64,000 nucleotides of DNA from Xanthomonas sp. F10 (GCF_014206815.1 NZ_JACHNP010000001.1:586456-650455); one strand, 5' to 3'; counted from the stretch's first letter, positions 18,880 to 30,237 are shown. Numbers and translations are program-made. The notes: a model not told the origin generated them from the sequence alone.

Positions 18880-18894
18880 CGGGTAAATTACCCG
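18880..18894. promoter_or_regulatory. perfect palindrome upstream of CD225 array
   Basis: CGGGTAAATTACCCG is a 7-base inverted repeat around one central base, 49 bases before the first CD225 gene. It is conspicuous in otherwise GC-rich DNA. It could be an operator overlapping a -10-like TAAATT, or a transcript-end structure for the gene before. Confidence 0.4.
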
Positions 18895-18943
18895 CAGGGG
18901 AGACGCCACAAGCAGCGGCGTCCATTGCGAAGGACCGAGGACA

Positions 18944-19243
18944 GTGAATCAGGTCGTACCACCACCAGCGCCCAACGCGACGGGCGTCTATGTGCCCAAC
19001 AATCTCGTCTGGGCCATCCTCTCCACGCTGTTCTGCTGCCTGCCGCTGGGCATCGTCTCCATCGTCTACGCCTCGCAGGTGGATGGCCGCCGCGCCGCGG
19101 GCGACATCGCCGGCGCACGCGAGGCATCGCGCAAGGCCGGCCTATGGGCGATGTGGTCCGCGTTCGCGCTGCCGATCCTGATGGCGCTGTGGTTCCTGCT
19201 GTTCGGCGGCCTGGCCTTTCTCGGCAGCCTGACCAGCCACTGA
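18944..19243 (+). CDS. CD225/dispanin family small membrane protein 1
   Basis: A 99-residue protein of the CD225 (interferon-induced transmembrane/dispanin) family. A Pro-rich N-terminus (about 1-18) is followed by NNLVWAILSTLFCCLPLGIV, the re-entrant hydrophobic segment with adjacent cysteines. A basic loop with GREAS-like repeats (AAGDIAGAREASRKA) and a second transmembrane helix follow. Bacterial members are of unknown function. The start is a GTG at 18944 with GAGGA upstream. It is the first of three paralogues interleaved with DUF2752 genes. About 60% of its residues are shared by eye with the next copy. Confidence 0.85.
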   Translation: MNQVVPPPAPNATGVYVPNNLVWAILSTLFCCLPLGIVSIVYASQVDGRRAAGDIAGAREASRKAGLWAMWSAFALPILMALWFLLFGGLAFLGSLTSH

Positions 19244-19289
19244 CCCTGGGCGTTTCCCGTTTCACCACCCAACCACCGGAGCAACACGG

Positions 19290-19571
19290 ATGAATACCAC
19301 CGCACCGCAAGTGTCCAACAACCTCGTCTGGGCGATCCTGACCACGCTGTTCTGCTGCCTGCCGCTGGGCATCGTGTCCATCGTCTACGCCGCGCAGGTC
19401 AACACCAAGCTCGCCGCGGGCGACGTGACCGGCGCGCGCGAGTCGGCGGACAAGGCCAAGAAGTGGGCGATCTACTCGGCGATCACCTCGGTGGTGCTGA
19501 TCGTGCTGTACCTGATCTTCATCTTCGCCCTGGGCGGCCTGGGCATGATGCAGCAGTCGTCCATGTCCTGA
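19290..19571 (+). CDS. CD225/dispanin family small membrane protein 2
   Basis: A 93-residue CD225 protein. The core NNLVWAILTTLFCCLPLGIV is nearly identical to the upstream paralogue, followed by AAGDVTGARESADKAKKW and a second helix ending in a Met-rich tail (GMMQQSSMS). The Pro-rich N-terminal extension of the first copy is missing. The ATG at 19290 has GGAG about 10 bases upstream. It lies 46 bases after the first copy and 58 bases before a DUF2752 gene, so it is probably co-transcribed. Function is unknown. Confidence 0.85.
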   Translation: MNTTAPQVSNNLVWAILTTLFCCLPLGIVSIVYAAQVNTKLAAGDVTGARESADKAKKWAIYSAITSVVLIVLYLIFIFALGGLGMMQQSSMS

Positions 19572-19629
19572 GGACCGCGGCCGCCGTCGCCTGCGACGGC
19601 GGCCGGCCACACGCGCTCGCCTGCCTGCC

Positions 19630-20052
19630 ATGTCCCTGCCGCGCCTGCAGTCCCTGCCCCGCTGGCTGCCGCTGGCCGCACTGAGCGGCGCCGCGGTGGT
19701 CGCCACCGTGGTGCTGCGCCGGGTCGATCCCAATGTCCCCGGCAATCCGCTGCCGGGCTGCCCGTTCCGCGCCCTCACCGGCCTGTATTGCCCCGGCTGC
19801 GGCAGCACCCGCTGCCTGCACGCGCTGGTGCATCTGGACCTGGCTCACGCCTGGAGCAGCAATCCCCTGCTGGTGGTGGCACTGCCGCTGCTGGCGATCA
19901 TGGCGCTCAACGCCGCCGGCCTGCGCCTGCGCCCGCTGGCGCCGCTGCTGAAGATCCTCGCCGACCCGCGGCTGTGGCTGTGGGTGCTGCTCGGCTACGC
20001 GCTGCTGCGCAACCTGCCCTGGTCTCCCTTCACCCTGCTCGCGCCGCACTGA
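19630..20052 (+). CDS. DUF2752 family membrane protein 1
   Basis: A 140-residue DUF2752 protein. The diagnostic segment is CPFRALTGLYCPGCGSTRCL followed by HALVHLDLAHAW and a hydrophobic segment starting SNPLLVV. It has three to four predicted helices, and the C-terminus LPWSPFTLLAPH is shared with the second copy. The CPGCG cysteine cluster suggests metal binding or a redox role, but no activity is known for the family. It lies between two CD225 genes in the same direction. Confidence 0.85.
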   Translation: MSLPRLQSLPRWLPLAALSGAAVVATVVLRRVDPNVPGNPLPGCPFRALTGLYCPGCGSTRCLHALVHLDLAHAWSSNPLLVVALPLLAIMALNAAGLRLRPLAPLLKILADPRLWLWVLLGYALLRNLPWSPFTLLAPH

Positions 20053-20128
20053 CGGCCCGCCACACCCGCACCGCAGCGACTCGTCTAGACTCAGCAACTG
20101 CCGTGCACCACCCATCAAGGAGATCCAC

Positions 20129-20479
20129 ATGAGCACCGTCGGCCCCGTCACGCCTCCGCCCGCCCCCGCCTCCGGCGTTCCCGGTCCGGTCCCCAACCAC
20201 CTGGCCTGGGCGATCATCTCGACCGTGCTCGGCTTCTGCCTGTGCTGCCCGGCGCTGATCACCGGCATCGTCGCCATCGTGTTCTCCAGCAAGGTCAACG
20301 GCCTGCTCAACCAGGGCGACCTGGAGGGTGCGCGCCGCGCCTCCAACACCGCCAAGACCTGGTGCTGGGTGACCACCGCGCTGGCCATCATCGGCCTGCT
20401 GATCAACATCGGCATGCTCGCCACCGGCGGCATGCAGAGCTACATGGACTACATGCAGCAGATCCAGCACGCGAGCTGA
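20129..20479 (+). CDS. CD225/dispanin family small membrane protein 3
   Basis: A 116-residue CD225 protein and the most diverged of the three. A Pro/Ala-rich N-terminus (about 25 residues) precedes NHLAWAIISTVLGFCLCCPA, where an extra Gly-Phe separates the cysteines. NQGDLEGARRASNTAKTW and a second helix follow. The ATG at 20129 has AAGGAG seven bases upstream. It lies 76 bases after the first DUF2752 gene and 5 bases before the second, which strongly suggests the CD225-DUF2752 pair is one unit. Confidence 0.85.
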   Translation: MSTVGPVTPPPAPASGVPGPVPNHLAWAIISTVLGFCLCCPALITGIVAIVFSSKVNGLLNQGDLEGARRASNTAKTWCWVTTALAIIGLLINIGMLATGGMQSYMDYMQQIQHAS

Positions 20480-20484
20480 TCGGC

Positions 20485-20892
20485 ATGCGCGCCTGGCAAC
20501 AACGGGCGTGCCTGGGCGCCGCCGCCGCACTCGCGGCCGGCGGCGCCACGCTGTTGTACCGCTTCGACCCCAATGCCGCGAACAACCCGTTCGCGCCGTG
20601 CATGTTTCATGCGCTCACCGGCTACTACTGCCCGGGCTGCGGCATGACGCGGGCGCTGCATGCGCTGGTGCATCTGGACCCGGTCGGTGCGTTCGCGATG
20701 AATCCCGGCGCGATGCTCGGCCTGGCGCTGCTGCCCGGCCTGGTCGCCTGGAAGGCCGGCTGGCGCGCAGCCTGGTTCGCACCGGTGATCAACGTGGTCT
20801 CGCGGCCGAACTTCTGGCTGGTCGCGCTGCCGGGCTACTGGATCGCACGCAACCTGCCGTGGTTCCCGTTCACCCTGCTGGCGCCGCACTAG
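20485..20892 (+). CDS. DUF2752 family membrane protein 2
   Basis: A 135-residue DUF2752 protein. The motif reads CMFHALTGYYCPGCGMTRAL with HALVHLDPVGAFAMNP after it. It ends LPWFPFTLLAPH, almost the same as the first copy. The ATG at 20485 is five bases after the stop of CD225 copy 3. The signal-anchor-like N-terminus and three further hydrophobic segments place it in the inner membrane. Function is unknown. Confidence 0.85.
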   Translation: MRAWQQRACLGAAAALAAGGATLLYRFDPNAANNPFAPCMFHALTGYYCPGCGMTRALHALVHLDPVGAFAMNPGAMLGLALLPGLVAWKAGWRAAWFAPVINVVSRPNFWLVALPGYWIARNLPWFPFTLLAPH

Positions 20893-20985
20893 CCGGCCTG
20901 CCGTATCCGCCGCGTCGCGTCGGGTAGCAGACGCGCACCTCCCAGCCCGGCTGATGGGCACCTCTCGTCACGTCGGCACGCGCCC

Positions 20986-21052
20986 TGTAGCAGCGGCTTC
21001 AGCCGCGCCAAGCGTTCCCGACAAGTCCGTCGCGGCTGAAGCCGCTCCTACG
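20986..21052. repeat. REP-like inverted pair
   Basis: TGTAGCAGCGGCTTCAGCCG (20986-21005) faces GTCGCGGCTGAAGCCGCTCC (21029-21048), separated by about 23 bases. The left arm has one change (AGCAG for AGGAG). It sits in the 219-base convergent gap between DUF2752 and ampE and could act as a two-way transcript end. Nothing else is visible in the gap. Confidence 0.85.
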
Positions 21053-21111
21053 CGACAACGTCATGCGTGGCAGAAGCCGGTTGTGGAGGCGCCCTGATGT
21101 CGGGAGCAGCC

Positions 21112-22008
21112 TCAGCTGACCCAGCCGGCGATCACCAGCAGCGCCAGCAGCACCAGCCACAGCAGCAGCACCCGCCAGACCTGGCTCATCGCATCGCGCA
21201 GCTCGGGCAGGCGCCGCAGCGCCGGCACCACCATGCCCGCATCACTGTAGTCGTGCGCCTCGGCATCGAGTTCGCCGCGCACGCTGGCGCAGGCCACCGG
21301 CCCGAGGAAGCCGCTGTCCAGTTGCCAGCGCTTGCCGCCGGCGGCGCGCCAGGCACCGAACACCGCTTCGAAATTGCCGACCAGGGCCAGCGAAAACGTC
21401 ATCAGGTGCGCCACCGGCCACTCCATCGCCGCCAGCAGCTGGCGCGCGCCGGCGGCGGTGGCCGGCGGCAGCCGCGACGCATACGGGCCGACCGCGGCCA
21501 GCGCCAGCAACCGGTAGCCCAGCGCGCCGAACGGCCCCAGCAGCAGGAACCAGAACAACACCGCGAACCAGCGCCGCAGCGCGCTGACCGCCACCGCCTC
21601 GACCAACCCGGCCGGATCGGCGCGCAGCGGCCCGCCATCGGCCTGCAACTGCGCCACCGCCAACTGCCGCGCCGCCGCATCGTCGGCGTCGATGATCGCT
21701 TCCACGTCGGTATCCAGGTCGCGCGGCCCCCAGCTGAAGGCCAGGACCGCGATCCCGAACAACAGCGTCAGCAGGCCCAGATGCGGCGCCGCCAGCAACC
21801 ACTGCAACAGCCCGACCAGCAGCAGCGGCGGCAGCAACGCCAGCGCGATGCCGTAGCGGCCGCGCCAGGTGCTGCCCTCGCCGGCATGCGTGTCCAGCCA
21901 GCTCAGCCAGTCGCCGAAGGCGTCGAAGCGGCGCAACGAGGCCACCATGCCGGGCGCGACATGGCCCAGCACCAGGGCGACGATCACAGCGACGAGGGTC
22001 GTGAACAT
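21112..22008 (-). CDS. ampE: AmpE-like regulatory signalling modulator
   Basis: A 298-residue inner-membrane protein of the AmpE family. Sequence features are an N-terminal helix (MFTTLVAVIVALVL), FSWGPRDLDTDVE in the first cytoplasmic part, a central RRWFAVLFWFLLLGPFGALG stretch, an EWPVAHLMTFSLALVGNFE segment and a C-terminal helix. In enterics AmpE lies beside ampD and influences beta-lactamase induction; here no ampD is seen and it ends an erpA-nudC operon. The ATG at 22008 lies 52 bases after the nudC stop. Confidence 0.82.
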   Translation of the reverse strand: MFTTLVAVIVALVLGHVAPGMVASLRRFDAFGDWLSWLDTHAGEGSTWRGRYGIALALLPPLLLVGLLQWLLAAPHLGLLTLLFGIAVLAFSWGPRDLDTDVEAIIDADDAAARQLAVAQLQADGGPLRADPAGLVEAVAVSALRRWFAVLFWFLLLGPFGALGYRLLALAAVGPYASRLPPATAAGARQLLAAMEWPVAHLMTFSLALVGNFEAVFGAWRAAGGKRWQLDSGFLGPVACASVRGELDAEAHDYSDAGMVVPALRRLPELRDAMSQVWRVLLLWLVLLALLVIAGWVS

Positions 22009-22060
22009 GCAGGTCCTCCGGGACCGTTCTGAAACGGATGCGCGCAGCGCGCCGGCGCGG

Positions 22061-22987
22061 TCAGGCCGGCGCGCCGTGCAGGTACCAGTCCTCGATCAGC
22101 GCACGGGCGATGGAAATGCGCGGCGGCAGGCGCAGGCCGTGGCCGTCGTCGGCACTGTCGCCGTGCGCCGCCAGGCGCGCCAGCGCGGCGCCGACCTCTT
22201 CGCGCTCGAACCAGCGCGCGTCTTCCAGTTCGCCGTCCACCTGCGGCGTGTCCGCTTCCGCCTGCGCGCTGAAGCCGAGCATCAGCGCGCCCGGAAACGG
22301 CCACGGCTGCGCACCGTAGTAGCGGCAACTGCCGGGCCGCACCCGCACCTGGGTCTCCTCGGCCACCTCGCGCGCCACCGTCTGCTCCAGCGATTCGCCC
22401 GGCTCGACGAAGCCGGCGATCACCGAGTAGCGCCGCGCCGGCCAGCTCGCCTGGCGCCCCAGCAGCAGGCGCCGGCCGTCGCTGACCGCGACGATCACCG
22501 CCGGATCCACCCGGGGATAGTGTTCGCTGGCGCACTGCGTGCAGACGCCGAGGAAACCACCGCGCTGCAGCGCGATGGCACCGCCGCACACGCCGCAGAA
22601 GCGGGTGCGCGCCTGCCAGTGCAGCATCGCGCGGGCGTAGGCGAACAGGCCGGCCTCCAGCGCCGGCCACTCGGCGGCGGCGCGGCGCAGGTCGATGCGC
22701 TGCGGCGGCGGCGCCCGCTGCGGCACCGCCTCGGCGGCCAGCGCGAACCAGGCCTGGCCGTGGTCCAGGCCGAGGAAGAGCGCCTGCTCCGCCGGCGCGC
22801 CAAGCGCGGCGGCGTTGGCGATCAGCGGGCGTCCGTCGGTCTCGGCATGCGCGTGCCCCTCGGCGTCCAGCACCAGCACCCGTGCCTGGTCCCAGGCCTG
22901 GCGCAGCGCGGCCGGATCGTTGCGCACGGTATCGGCACGGTCGATCGCGGGACCGGCGAAGGCGAAGGAGTCAGTCGGATCGGACAT
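22061..22987 (-). CDS. nudC: NAD(+) diphosphatase / NADH pyrophosphatase (Nudix)
   Basis: A 308-residue NudC-type enzyme that hydrolyses NAD(H) to NMN(H) and AMP and may remove NAD caps from RNA. A zinc ribbon FCGVCGG...CTQC lies at about residues 130-155. The Nudix box GFVEPGESLEQTVAREVAEE (about 205-225) is intact. SQPxPxPxS-like sequence YYGAQPWPFPGALMLGF downstream is the NADH-specificity motif with A for S. The start MSDPTDSF was chosen at 22987. An upstream in-frame start would add 12 residues of no family character. Confidence 0.92.
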   Translation of the reverse strand: MSDPTDSFAFAGPAIDRADTVRNDPAALRQAWDQARVLVLDAEGHAHAETDGRPLIANAAALGAPAEQALFLGLDHGQAWFALAAEAVPQRAPPPQRIDLRRAAAEWPALEAGLFAYARAMLHWQARTRFCGVCGGAIALQRGGFLGVCTQCASEHYPRVDPAVIVAVSDGRRLLLGRQASWPARRYSVIAGFVEPGESLEQTVAREVAEETQVRVRPGSCRYYGAQPWPFPGALMLGFSAQAEADTPQVDGELEDARWFEREEVGAALARLAAHGDSADDGHGLRLPPRISIARALIEDWYLHGAPA

Positions 22988-23035
22988 GCGCCGCAGGGTG
23001 CAGGCAAACCGTGCGTCCCGCAAGCCGCAGCGTGT

Positions 23036-23422
23036 CTACACGCTGAAGCTGCTGCCGCACCCGCAGGTGGTCTTGGCGTTGGGATTGCGGATCACGAACT
23101 GCGCCCCGTGCAGGCCCTCGCTGTAGTCCACTTCCGCGCCCATCAGGTACTGCAGGCTGAGCGGGTCGACCAGCAGGGTGACCTGGTCGGTCTGCACCGC
23201 CAGGTCGTCCTCGGCGCGGTTCTCGTCGAACTCGAAGCCGTACTGGAAACCGGAGCAGCCGCCGCCCTGGATGTACACGCGCAGCGCCAGCGCGTCGTTG
23301 CCTTCCTCGCGGATCAGCTCGCGCACCTTGGCCGCGGCGGCCGCGGTGAAGTTCAACGGCCGATCCAGCGACTGGTAGTCGGGCGTGGGCGCGGCGCCCG
23401 GCAGGGAAACAAGAGTGCTCAT
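23036..23422 (-). CDS. erpA: iron-sulfur cluster insertion protein
   Basis: A 128-residue A-type carrier that delivers iron-sulfur clusters to apoproteins such as the IspG/IspH enzymes. The three conserved cysteines are present: one in [11 protein letters not shown] and two in TTCGCGSSF near the C-terminus. Length is as expected with a short N-terminal extension. It lies 48 bases before nudC and 31 bases after the bactofilin gene on the same strand, so the group DUF6776-bactofilin-erpA-nudC-ampE looks like an operon. Confidence 0.95.
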   Translation of the reverse strand: MSTLVSLPGAAPTPDYQSLDRPLNFTAAAAAKVRELIREEGNDALALRVYIQGGGCSGFQYGFEFDENRAEDDLAVQTDQVTLLVDPLSLQYLMGAEVDYSEGLHGAQFVIRNPNAKTTCGCGSSFSV

Positions 23423-23453
23423 GGCGGCAGGATGGGGACGGCCGGCGCCCGAA

Positions 23454-23903
23454 TCAAGCCTCGGCGGTCAGCGCGCGCGGCGGCTCGGCGTCGCCGGCGG
23501 CCTCGCGATGCGCTTCCGGCGGCGCCAGCGCGGCCAGGCTGCCGGCGTGGATCAGGCGCCCGGTCAGCTGCGCGCCGGCGTTCATCTCCACCACCTGGTA
23601 GTGCACGTTGCCCTGTACGCGCGCCTTCGACGCCAGTTCTACGCGCTCGGCGGCGTGCACGTCGCCGATCAGTTGACCGTTGATGATCACCACCGGCGCG
23701 CGCACCTCGCCCTCGATGCTGCCGTGCTCGGACAGGGTCAGCGTGGCCGGCGCGCCGTCCTCGGCCACGACCTTGCCGAGGATGCGCCCTTCCACGTAGA
23801 GCCCGCCGCTGAACACCAGGTCGCCGCGGATCACCACCTGCGCGCCGATCAGCGTATCGACCACGGTCTGGCCGCTGCTGCGGCTGTTCTTGTTTCCAAA
23901 CAT
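23454..23903 (-). CDS. bactofilin (polymer-forming cytoskeletal protein)
   Basis: A 149-residue bactofilin. The central beta-helical DUF583 domain (about residues 15-115) shows the repeating pattern [20 protein letters not shown]...[20 protein letters not shown]. Short unstructured ends flank it. The N-terminus begins [11 protein letters not shown]. Bactofilins self-assemble into filaments on the inner membrane and help shape or position envelope enzymes. It follows the DUF6776 gene by seven bases. In other bacteria bactofilins often lie beside M23 peptidases, but here the partner is a coiled-coil membrane protein. Confidence 0.92.
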   Translation of the reverse strand: MFGNKNSRSSGQTVVDTLIGAQVVIRGDLVFSGGLYVEGRILGKVVAEDGAPATLTLSEHGSIEGEVRAPVVIINGQLIGDVHAAERVELASKARVQGNVHYQVVEMNAGAQLTGRLIHAGSLAALAPPEAHREAAGDAEPPRALTAEA

Positions 23904-23910
23904 AGGCTGA

Positions 23911-24645
23911 TTATTCCCCTTTGCCGTTACCGGCCAATGTCCAATCGAAGGTCTGGCTGACCGGCGCCCCGCCGCCGCTCAATACCACCCGCACCCGTTG
24001 CGGCGTGAAGCCCTTGGGCAGGATCACGCTGCCATCCAGTTGCTGGAAGTAGCGGAACGAGTAGTCCTGCCCGGGCACACCGGTCTTCTGGTGCAATTCG
24101 TCCCAGCCCACGCTGGTCAGCTTGCCGCCGCGCACGCCTTCCACGGTCAGGCGCAGTTGGCCCTGGCTGATCGCACCGCGGTTGAGGTTCTGGGTCAGCA
24201 CCACGTTGTAGCGCCAGGTGCCGCCGGCCTCGGCGGAAAATTCCACCGAATGCACGCTCAGGCCCTTGCGCTGGCTGGTGGCGCCGACCAGGCGCTCGTA
24301 GAAGGCCACGTCGGCACGCAGCCCGGCGATCTCCTCGTCGCGCTCGGCCAGCGAACTCTGCACCTCGTTGTTGGCGGCGCGGCTGATCTGGTCGGAGCGG
24401 GCCAGGGTGGCCTGGCGCTGGTTGAGCGTCTCGATCTGCCGCTGTTGCGCCTGCAGGTTGCGCTCGGCCTCGCGCAACTGCGCGCTGACCGCACTCAGCC
24501 GCGGTGCGGCCTGGCGGCTGGCCAGCCACCAGGTCAGCGCCAGCGACAGCAGCCACAGTCCGGCCAGCAGCAGCCACAACCCGCGGCCGCGGCGGGGCGC
24601 GGCGCCGTTGGGCACGATCTGGAAACGGGGAACGGGTCGGTTCAT
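23911..24645 (-). CDS. DUF6776-like single-span membrane protein with coiled coil
   Basis: A 244-residue protein with one transmembrane helix (about residues 22-43, LWLLLAGLWLLSLALTWWLA). A coiled coil follows at about 50-110 (QLREAERNLQAQQRQIETLN and onwards), then a compact C-terminal domain of beta character (about 125-240). Most of it would be periplasmic. It is the first gene of the bactofilin-erpA operon and could anchor or guide the bactofilin filament, which is inference from gene order. The ATG at 24645 fits the family start. The 192-base gap upstream to the divergent DUF4126 gene holds no other feature I can identify. Confidence 0.75.
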   Translation of the reverse strand: MNRPVPRFQIVPNGAAPRRGRGLWLLLAGLWLLSLALTWWLASRQAAPRLSAVSAQLREAERNLQAQQRQIETLNQRQATLARSDQISRAANNEVQSSLAERDEEIAGLRADVAFYERLVGATSQRKGLSVHSVEFSAEAGGTWRYNVVLTQNLNRGAISQGQLRLTVEGVRGGKLTSVGWDELHQKTGVPGQDYSFRYFQQLDGSVILPKGFTPQRVRVVLSGGGAPVSQTFDWTLAGNGKGE

Positions 24646-24837
24646 GCGCGCTGCCGCGCCACCGAGGCGGCGCCGGCGTCGATCCTCGCGGGTCGGCCTG
24701 CTGGGCCACCTAGTGTAAGCCACCCTCCTGAGCGGCGCCGGACTGCACCGCATCCCACGCCCCGCCCCGCGGGCTGGCCTTCGCGGCAGGCTTGGCCGAT
24801 AGTGGCCGGCATCCGTGCAGTTGCAGGAGCGCCTGCC

Positions 24838-25470
24838 ATGACCGACGCCCATCTTTTCGTAATCGGCATCCTGCTGGCCTGGCTGGCCGGCATCCGCGTC
24901 TACCTGACCGTGTTCGGGGTCGGCCTGGCCGGCCTGCTCGGCTGGCTGGACCTGCCGCCGGCGCTGCAGGCGACGCAGTCGTGGTGGGTGCTCGGCACCT
25001 CCGGCGCGCTGGCGCTGGCCGAGTTCTTCGCCGACAAGATCCCCGGCGTGGATTCGGTGTGGGACCTGCTGCAGACCCTGACCCGGATCCCCGCCGGCGC
25101 CTTCCTGGCCGCGGCCACGCTCTCGCCCGACGGCCAGCTCGGCGCCGGCGCGCTGGCCACCGGGGCCGGCGTGGCCCTGACCAGCCACGCGCTCAAGGCC
25201 GGGACCCGCGCCCTGCTCAACACCTCGCCGGAGCCGGCCAGCAACTGGATCGCCTCGCTGGCCGAGGATTCGGTGGTGATCGCCGCCCTGGCCCTGGCCC
25301 TGGCCCTGGCGCACCCGTGGCTGGCGTTGGCCGTGGTGCTGGCGGCAAGCGTGCTCGGCGCGCTGCTGGTGTGGTGGACGTGGCGCCTGCTGTGGCGGGG
25401 CATGCGACGCCTGCTGGCGCCGGCGGCGCCGTCTGCCGCGCCGCAAGGCACGCAGCCTTCGCGAACTTGA
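24838..25470 (+). CDS. DUF4126 family membrane protein
   Basis: A 210-residue inner-membrane protein. The N-terminus ILLAWLAGIRVYLTVFGVGL and the segment EFFADKIPGVDSVWD are the hallmarks of DUF4126. SHALKAGTRALLNTSPEPAS follows in the middle. Five or so hydrophobic segments span the length. Function is unknown. The ATG at 24838 has AGGAG eight bases upstream. It is followed 35 bases later by the c-di-GMP-type response regulator in the same direction, but a functional link is not evident. Confidence 0.85.
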   Translation: MTDAHLFVIGILLAWLAGIRVYLTVFGVGLAGLLGWLDLPPALQATQSWWVLGTSGALALAEFFADKIPGVDSVWDLLQTLTRIPAGAFLAAATLSPDGQLGAGALATGAGVALTSHALKAGTRALLNTSPEPASNWIASLAEDSVVIAALALALALAHPWLALAVVLAASVLGALLVWWTWRLLWRGMRRLLAPAAPSAAPQGTQPSRT

Positions 25471-25505
25471 TCGCATAATTGGACGCGCACCAGGAACCAG
25501 ACGCG

Positions 25506-27443
25506 ATGCCCGCCAACGACGCCGCTCCGCTTTCCCATCGCGAGGACCCGCGCGCGCGCCATGTCCGCGCCGAAACCCCGCCGCCGCACTACTGGCGCCG
25601 CTGGGTCGGCGACGCGCAGACCACGGCGCCCGCTGACCTCGCCGCCGATGATCGCGTGGCCGCTCTCGCGGCCGACTCCACGGCGGCCGCCATGCCGCTG
25701 GCCAGCAGCGAGCACGACGACGGCCCGGCCGATGCCAGCGCGGCCGCCTTCGTCGTCGCCGACACCGACGCCGATCCCGCCGCACAGGCCGCGGCCGCAG
25801 CCGCGCCCTACCGCGTGCTGATCGTCGAGGACGACCGCGCGCAGGCGCTGTTCGCGCAGAGCGTGCTGCACGGTGCCGGCATGCACGCGCAGGTGCAGAT
25901 GCAGGCCGAAGACGTGCAGCAGGCCATCGTCGACTACCGCCCGGACCTGATCCTGATGGATCTGCACATGCCGGGCCTGGACGGCATGCGCCTGACCACC
26001 CTGATCCGCCAGCAGCCGCAGCACCAGTTGTTGCCGATCGTGTTCCTGTCCGGCGATGCGGATCCGGAGCTGGAGTACGAAGTGCTCGACAGCGGCGCCG
26101 ACGACTTCCTGACCAAGCCGATCCGGCCGCGGCACCTGATCGCCGCGGTCTCCAACCGCATCCGCCGCGCGCGCCAGCAGGCGCAGCAGGACCACGCCGA
26201 GGCGGCGCCGCTGAACAATCCCGAGACCGGCCTGCCGACCCGCGCGCATCTGCTGCAGCTGCTGGACACGACGCTGCGCGCGCGCCGCCCCGGCAGCCTG
26301 TACTTCATCGAGATCGCCAGCGCGCTCGGCCTGCGCGAACGCTACGGCTACGCCGCATTCGAGCGGCTGATGGCGCAGGTCGGGCGCCGCCTGGCCGGCA
26401 TCACCGCGCCGCAGCCGCTGGCGCGGCTCAACGACAACAGTTTCCTGCTGCTGGCCGAGGACGCCGATGCCGACGCGCAGCGGCAGCGCGCGCAGGGCCT
26501 GCGCGACACCCTGTCCGGCCACGCCTTCCCGCTGCGCGAGGACGAGGCGCTGCACCTGCGCTGCGCGATCGGCTATGCCGACTTCGGCCATGGCTTCGAG
26601 GACGCGGGCAGCGCGCTGGAGGCAGTGGAACGCACCGCGCTGCAGGCGCGGCTGCAGCCGCAGGGCATCGCCGCCTACGTGCCGCCGCGCGCGGACGAGG
26701 ACCTGCAACGCATCGCCATGCTGGAGGGGCAGCTGGAACCGGCCTACCAGCCGATCGTCGCCGTCGCCGGCGGCGACATCGCCCAGTACCAGGTGCTGCT
26801 GCGCCTGCGCCAGCGCGACGGCAGCCTGCTCTCGGCCGGCCAGGTGCTGCCGGCGGCGGAGGCCGGCGGCCGCATCGCCGACCTCGACCAGCAGGTGCTG
26901 GACCACGCGCTGGGCCTGCTGCACCTGTACCAGCACGCCACCCCGCCGCTGCGCCTGTTCGTGTCGCAATCCTCGCGTACGCTGGCGCGCACCGCCTTCG
27001 CCGAATGGCTGATCGACACCATCGGCCGCCGTGGCGTCACCGGCACCTCGCTGGTGATCGACCTGCGCCTGGACGATGCGCTGGTCCATACCGCCACGCT
27101 GCAGCAGTTCTGCGCGCGGCTGATGCCGCTGGGCGTGCAGTTCTGCATCAGCCAGTTCGAGCCGGGCGCCGAAGCCGAGGCCCTGCTCGCGCACCTGCCG
27201 CTGGGCTATCTGCGCCTGTCGGCACGCTTCGCCGGCGCGCATGCCGATCCGGATCTGCGCGACCAGCTGCGCGCCACCATCGACCTGGCGCACCGCGCCG
27301 GCCTGCTGATCATCGGCCAGCAGATCGAGCAGGCGCAGGCGGCGGCCGCGATGTGGATGGGCGGGGTCGATTTCATCCAGGGCAACCTGGTGCAGTCGGT
27401 CGGCGACCAGCTGAACTTCGACTTCCAGAACGCGGTGCTGTAG
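25506..27443 (+). CDS. response regulator with degenerate GGDEF and EAL domains
   Basis: A 645-residue cytoplasmic signalling protein. After a 100-residue Ala/Asp-rich N-terminus comes a receiver domain (about 102-220) with acidic pocket EDD (108-110), phospho-acceptor D152 in LILMDLHMPGLDG and K204 in FLTKPI. A GGDEF-like domain (about 235-395) has RLNDNSF where GG(D/E)EF should be. An EAL-like domain (about 405-640) has YQPIV but QVLLRLR in place of EALLR. Both catalytic sites are therefore lost, so it probably binds c-di-GMP or a partner rather than making or breaking it. The ATG at 25506 was preferred to a TTG at 25479. A hybrid kinase gene starts two bases after its stop. Confidence 0.88.
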   Translation: MPANDAAPLSHREDPRARHVRAETPPPHYWRRWVGDAQTTAPADLAADDRVAALAADSTAAAMPLASSEHDDGPADASAAAFVVADTDADPAAQAAAAAAPYRVLIVEDDRAQALFAQSVLHGAGMHAQVQMQAEDVQQAIVDYRPDLILMDLHMPGLDGMRLTTLIRQQPQHQLLPIVFLSGDADPELEYEVLDSGADDFLTKPIRPRHLIAAVSNRIRRARQQAQQDHAEAAPLNNPETGLPTRAHLLQLLDTTLRARRPGSLYFIEIASALGLRERYGYAAFERLMAQVGRRLAGITAPQPLARLNDNSFLLLAEDADADAQRQRAQGLRDTLSGHAFPLREDEALHLRCAIGYADFGHGFEDAGSALEAVERTALQARLQPQGIAAYVPPRADEDLQRIAMLEGQLEPAYQPIVAVAGGDIAQYQVLLRLRQRDGSLLSAGQVLPAAEAGGRIADLDQQVLDHALGLLHLYQHATPPLRLFVSQSSRTLARTAFAEWLIDTIGRRGVTGTSLVIDLRLDDALVHTATLQQFCARLMPLGVQFCISQFEPGAEAEALLAHLPLGYLRLSARFAGAHADPDLRDQLRATIDLAHRAGLLIIGQQIEQAQAAAAMWMGGVDFIQGNLVQSVGDQLNFDFQNAVL

Positions 27444-27445
27444 CC

Positions 27446-30133
<2,688 letters not shown>

Positions 30134-30237
30134 CGCGGCATCGCGCGGGTCGCCCCGTGCCTGCAGGCGGCACGATCGCCCGCCCAGACCTGCCACCGAG
30201 CGTCGAAGACGCAGACGCACCGCCTGCTGCTTTTCTC

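Noticed and set aside
15772-18909. A 1045-codon frame on the minus strand
   Set aside because: It is antisense to the oxygenase, LysR and MFS-acyltransferase genes, is rich in His/Gln/Arg/Gly, and shows no domain.
25506-27443. FimX of Xanthomonas
   Set aside because: The receiver plus degenerate GGDEF/EAL resemble FimX, but no PAS domain is evident between receiver and GGDEF, and the gene is coupled to a hybrid kinase, so the name was not used.
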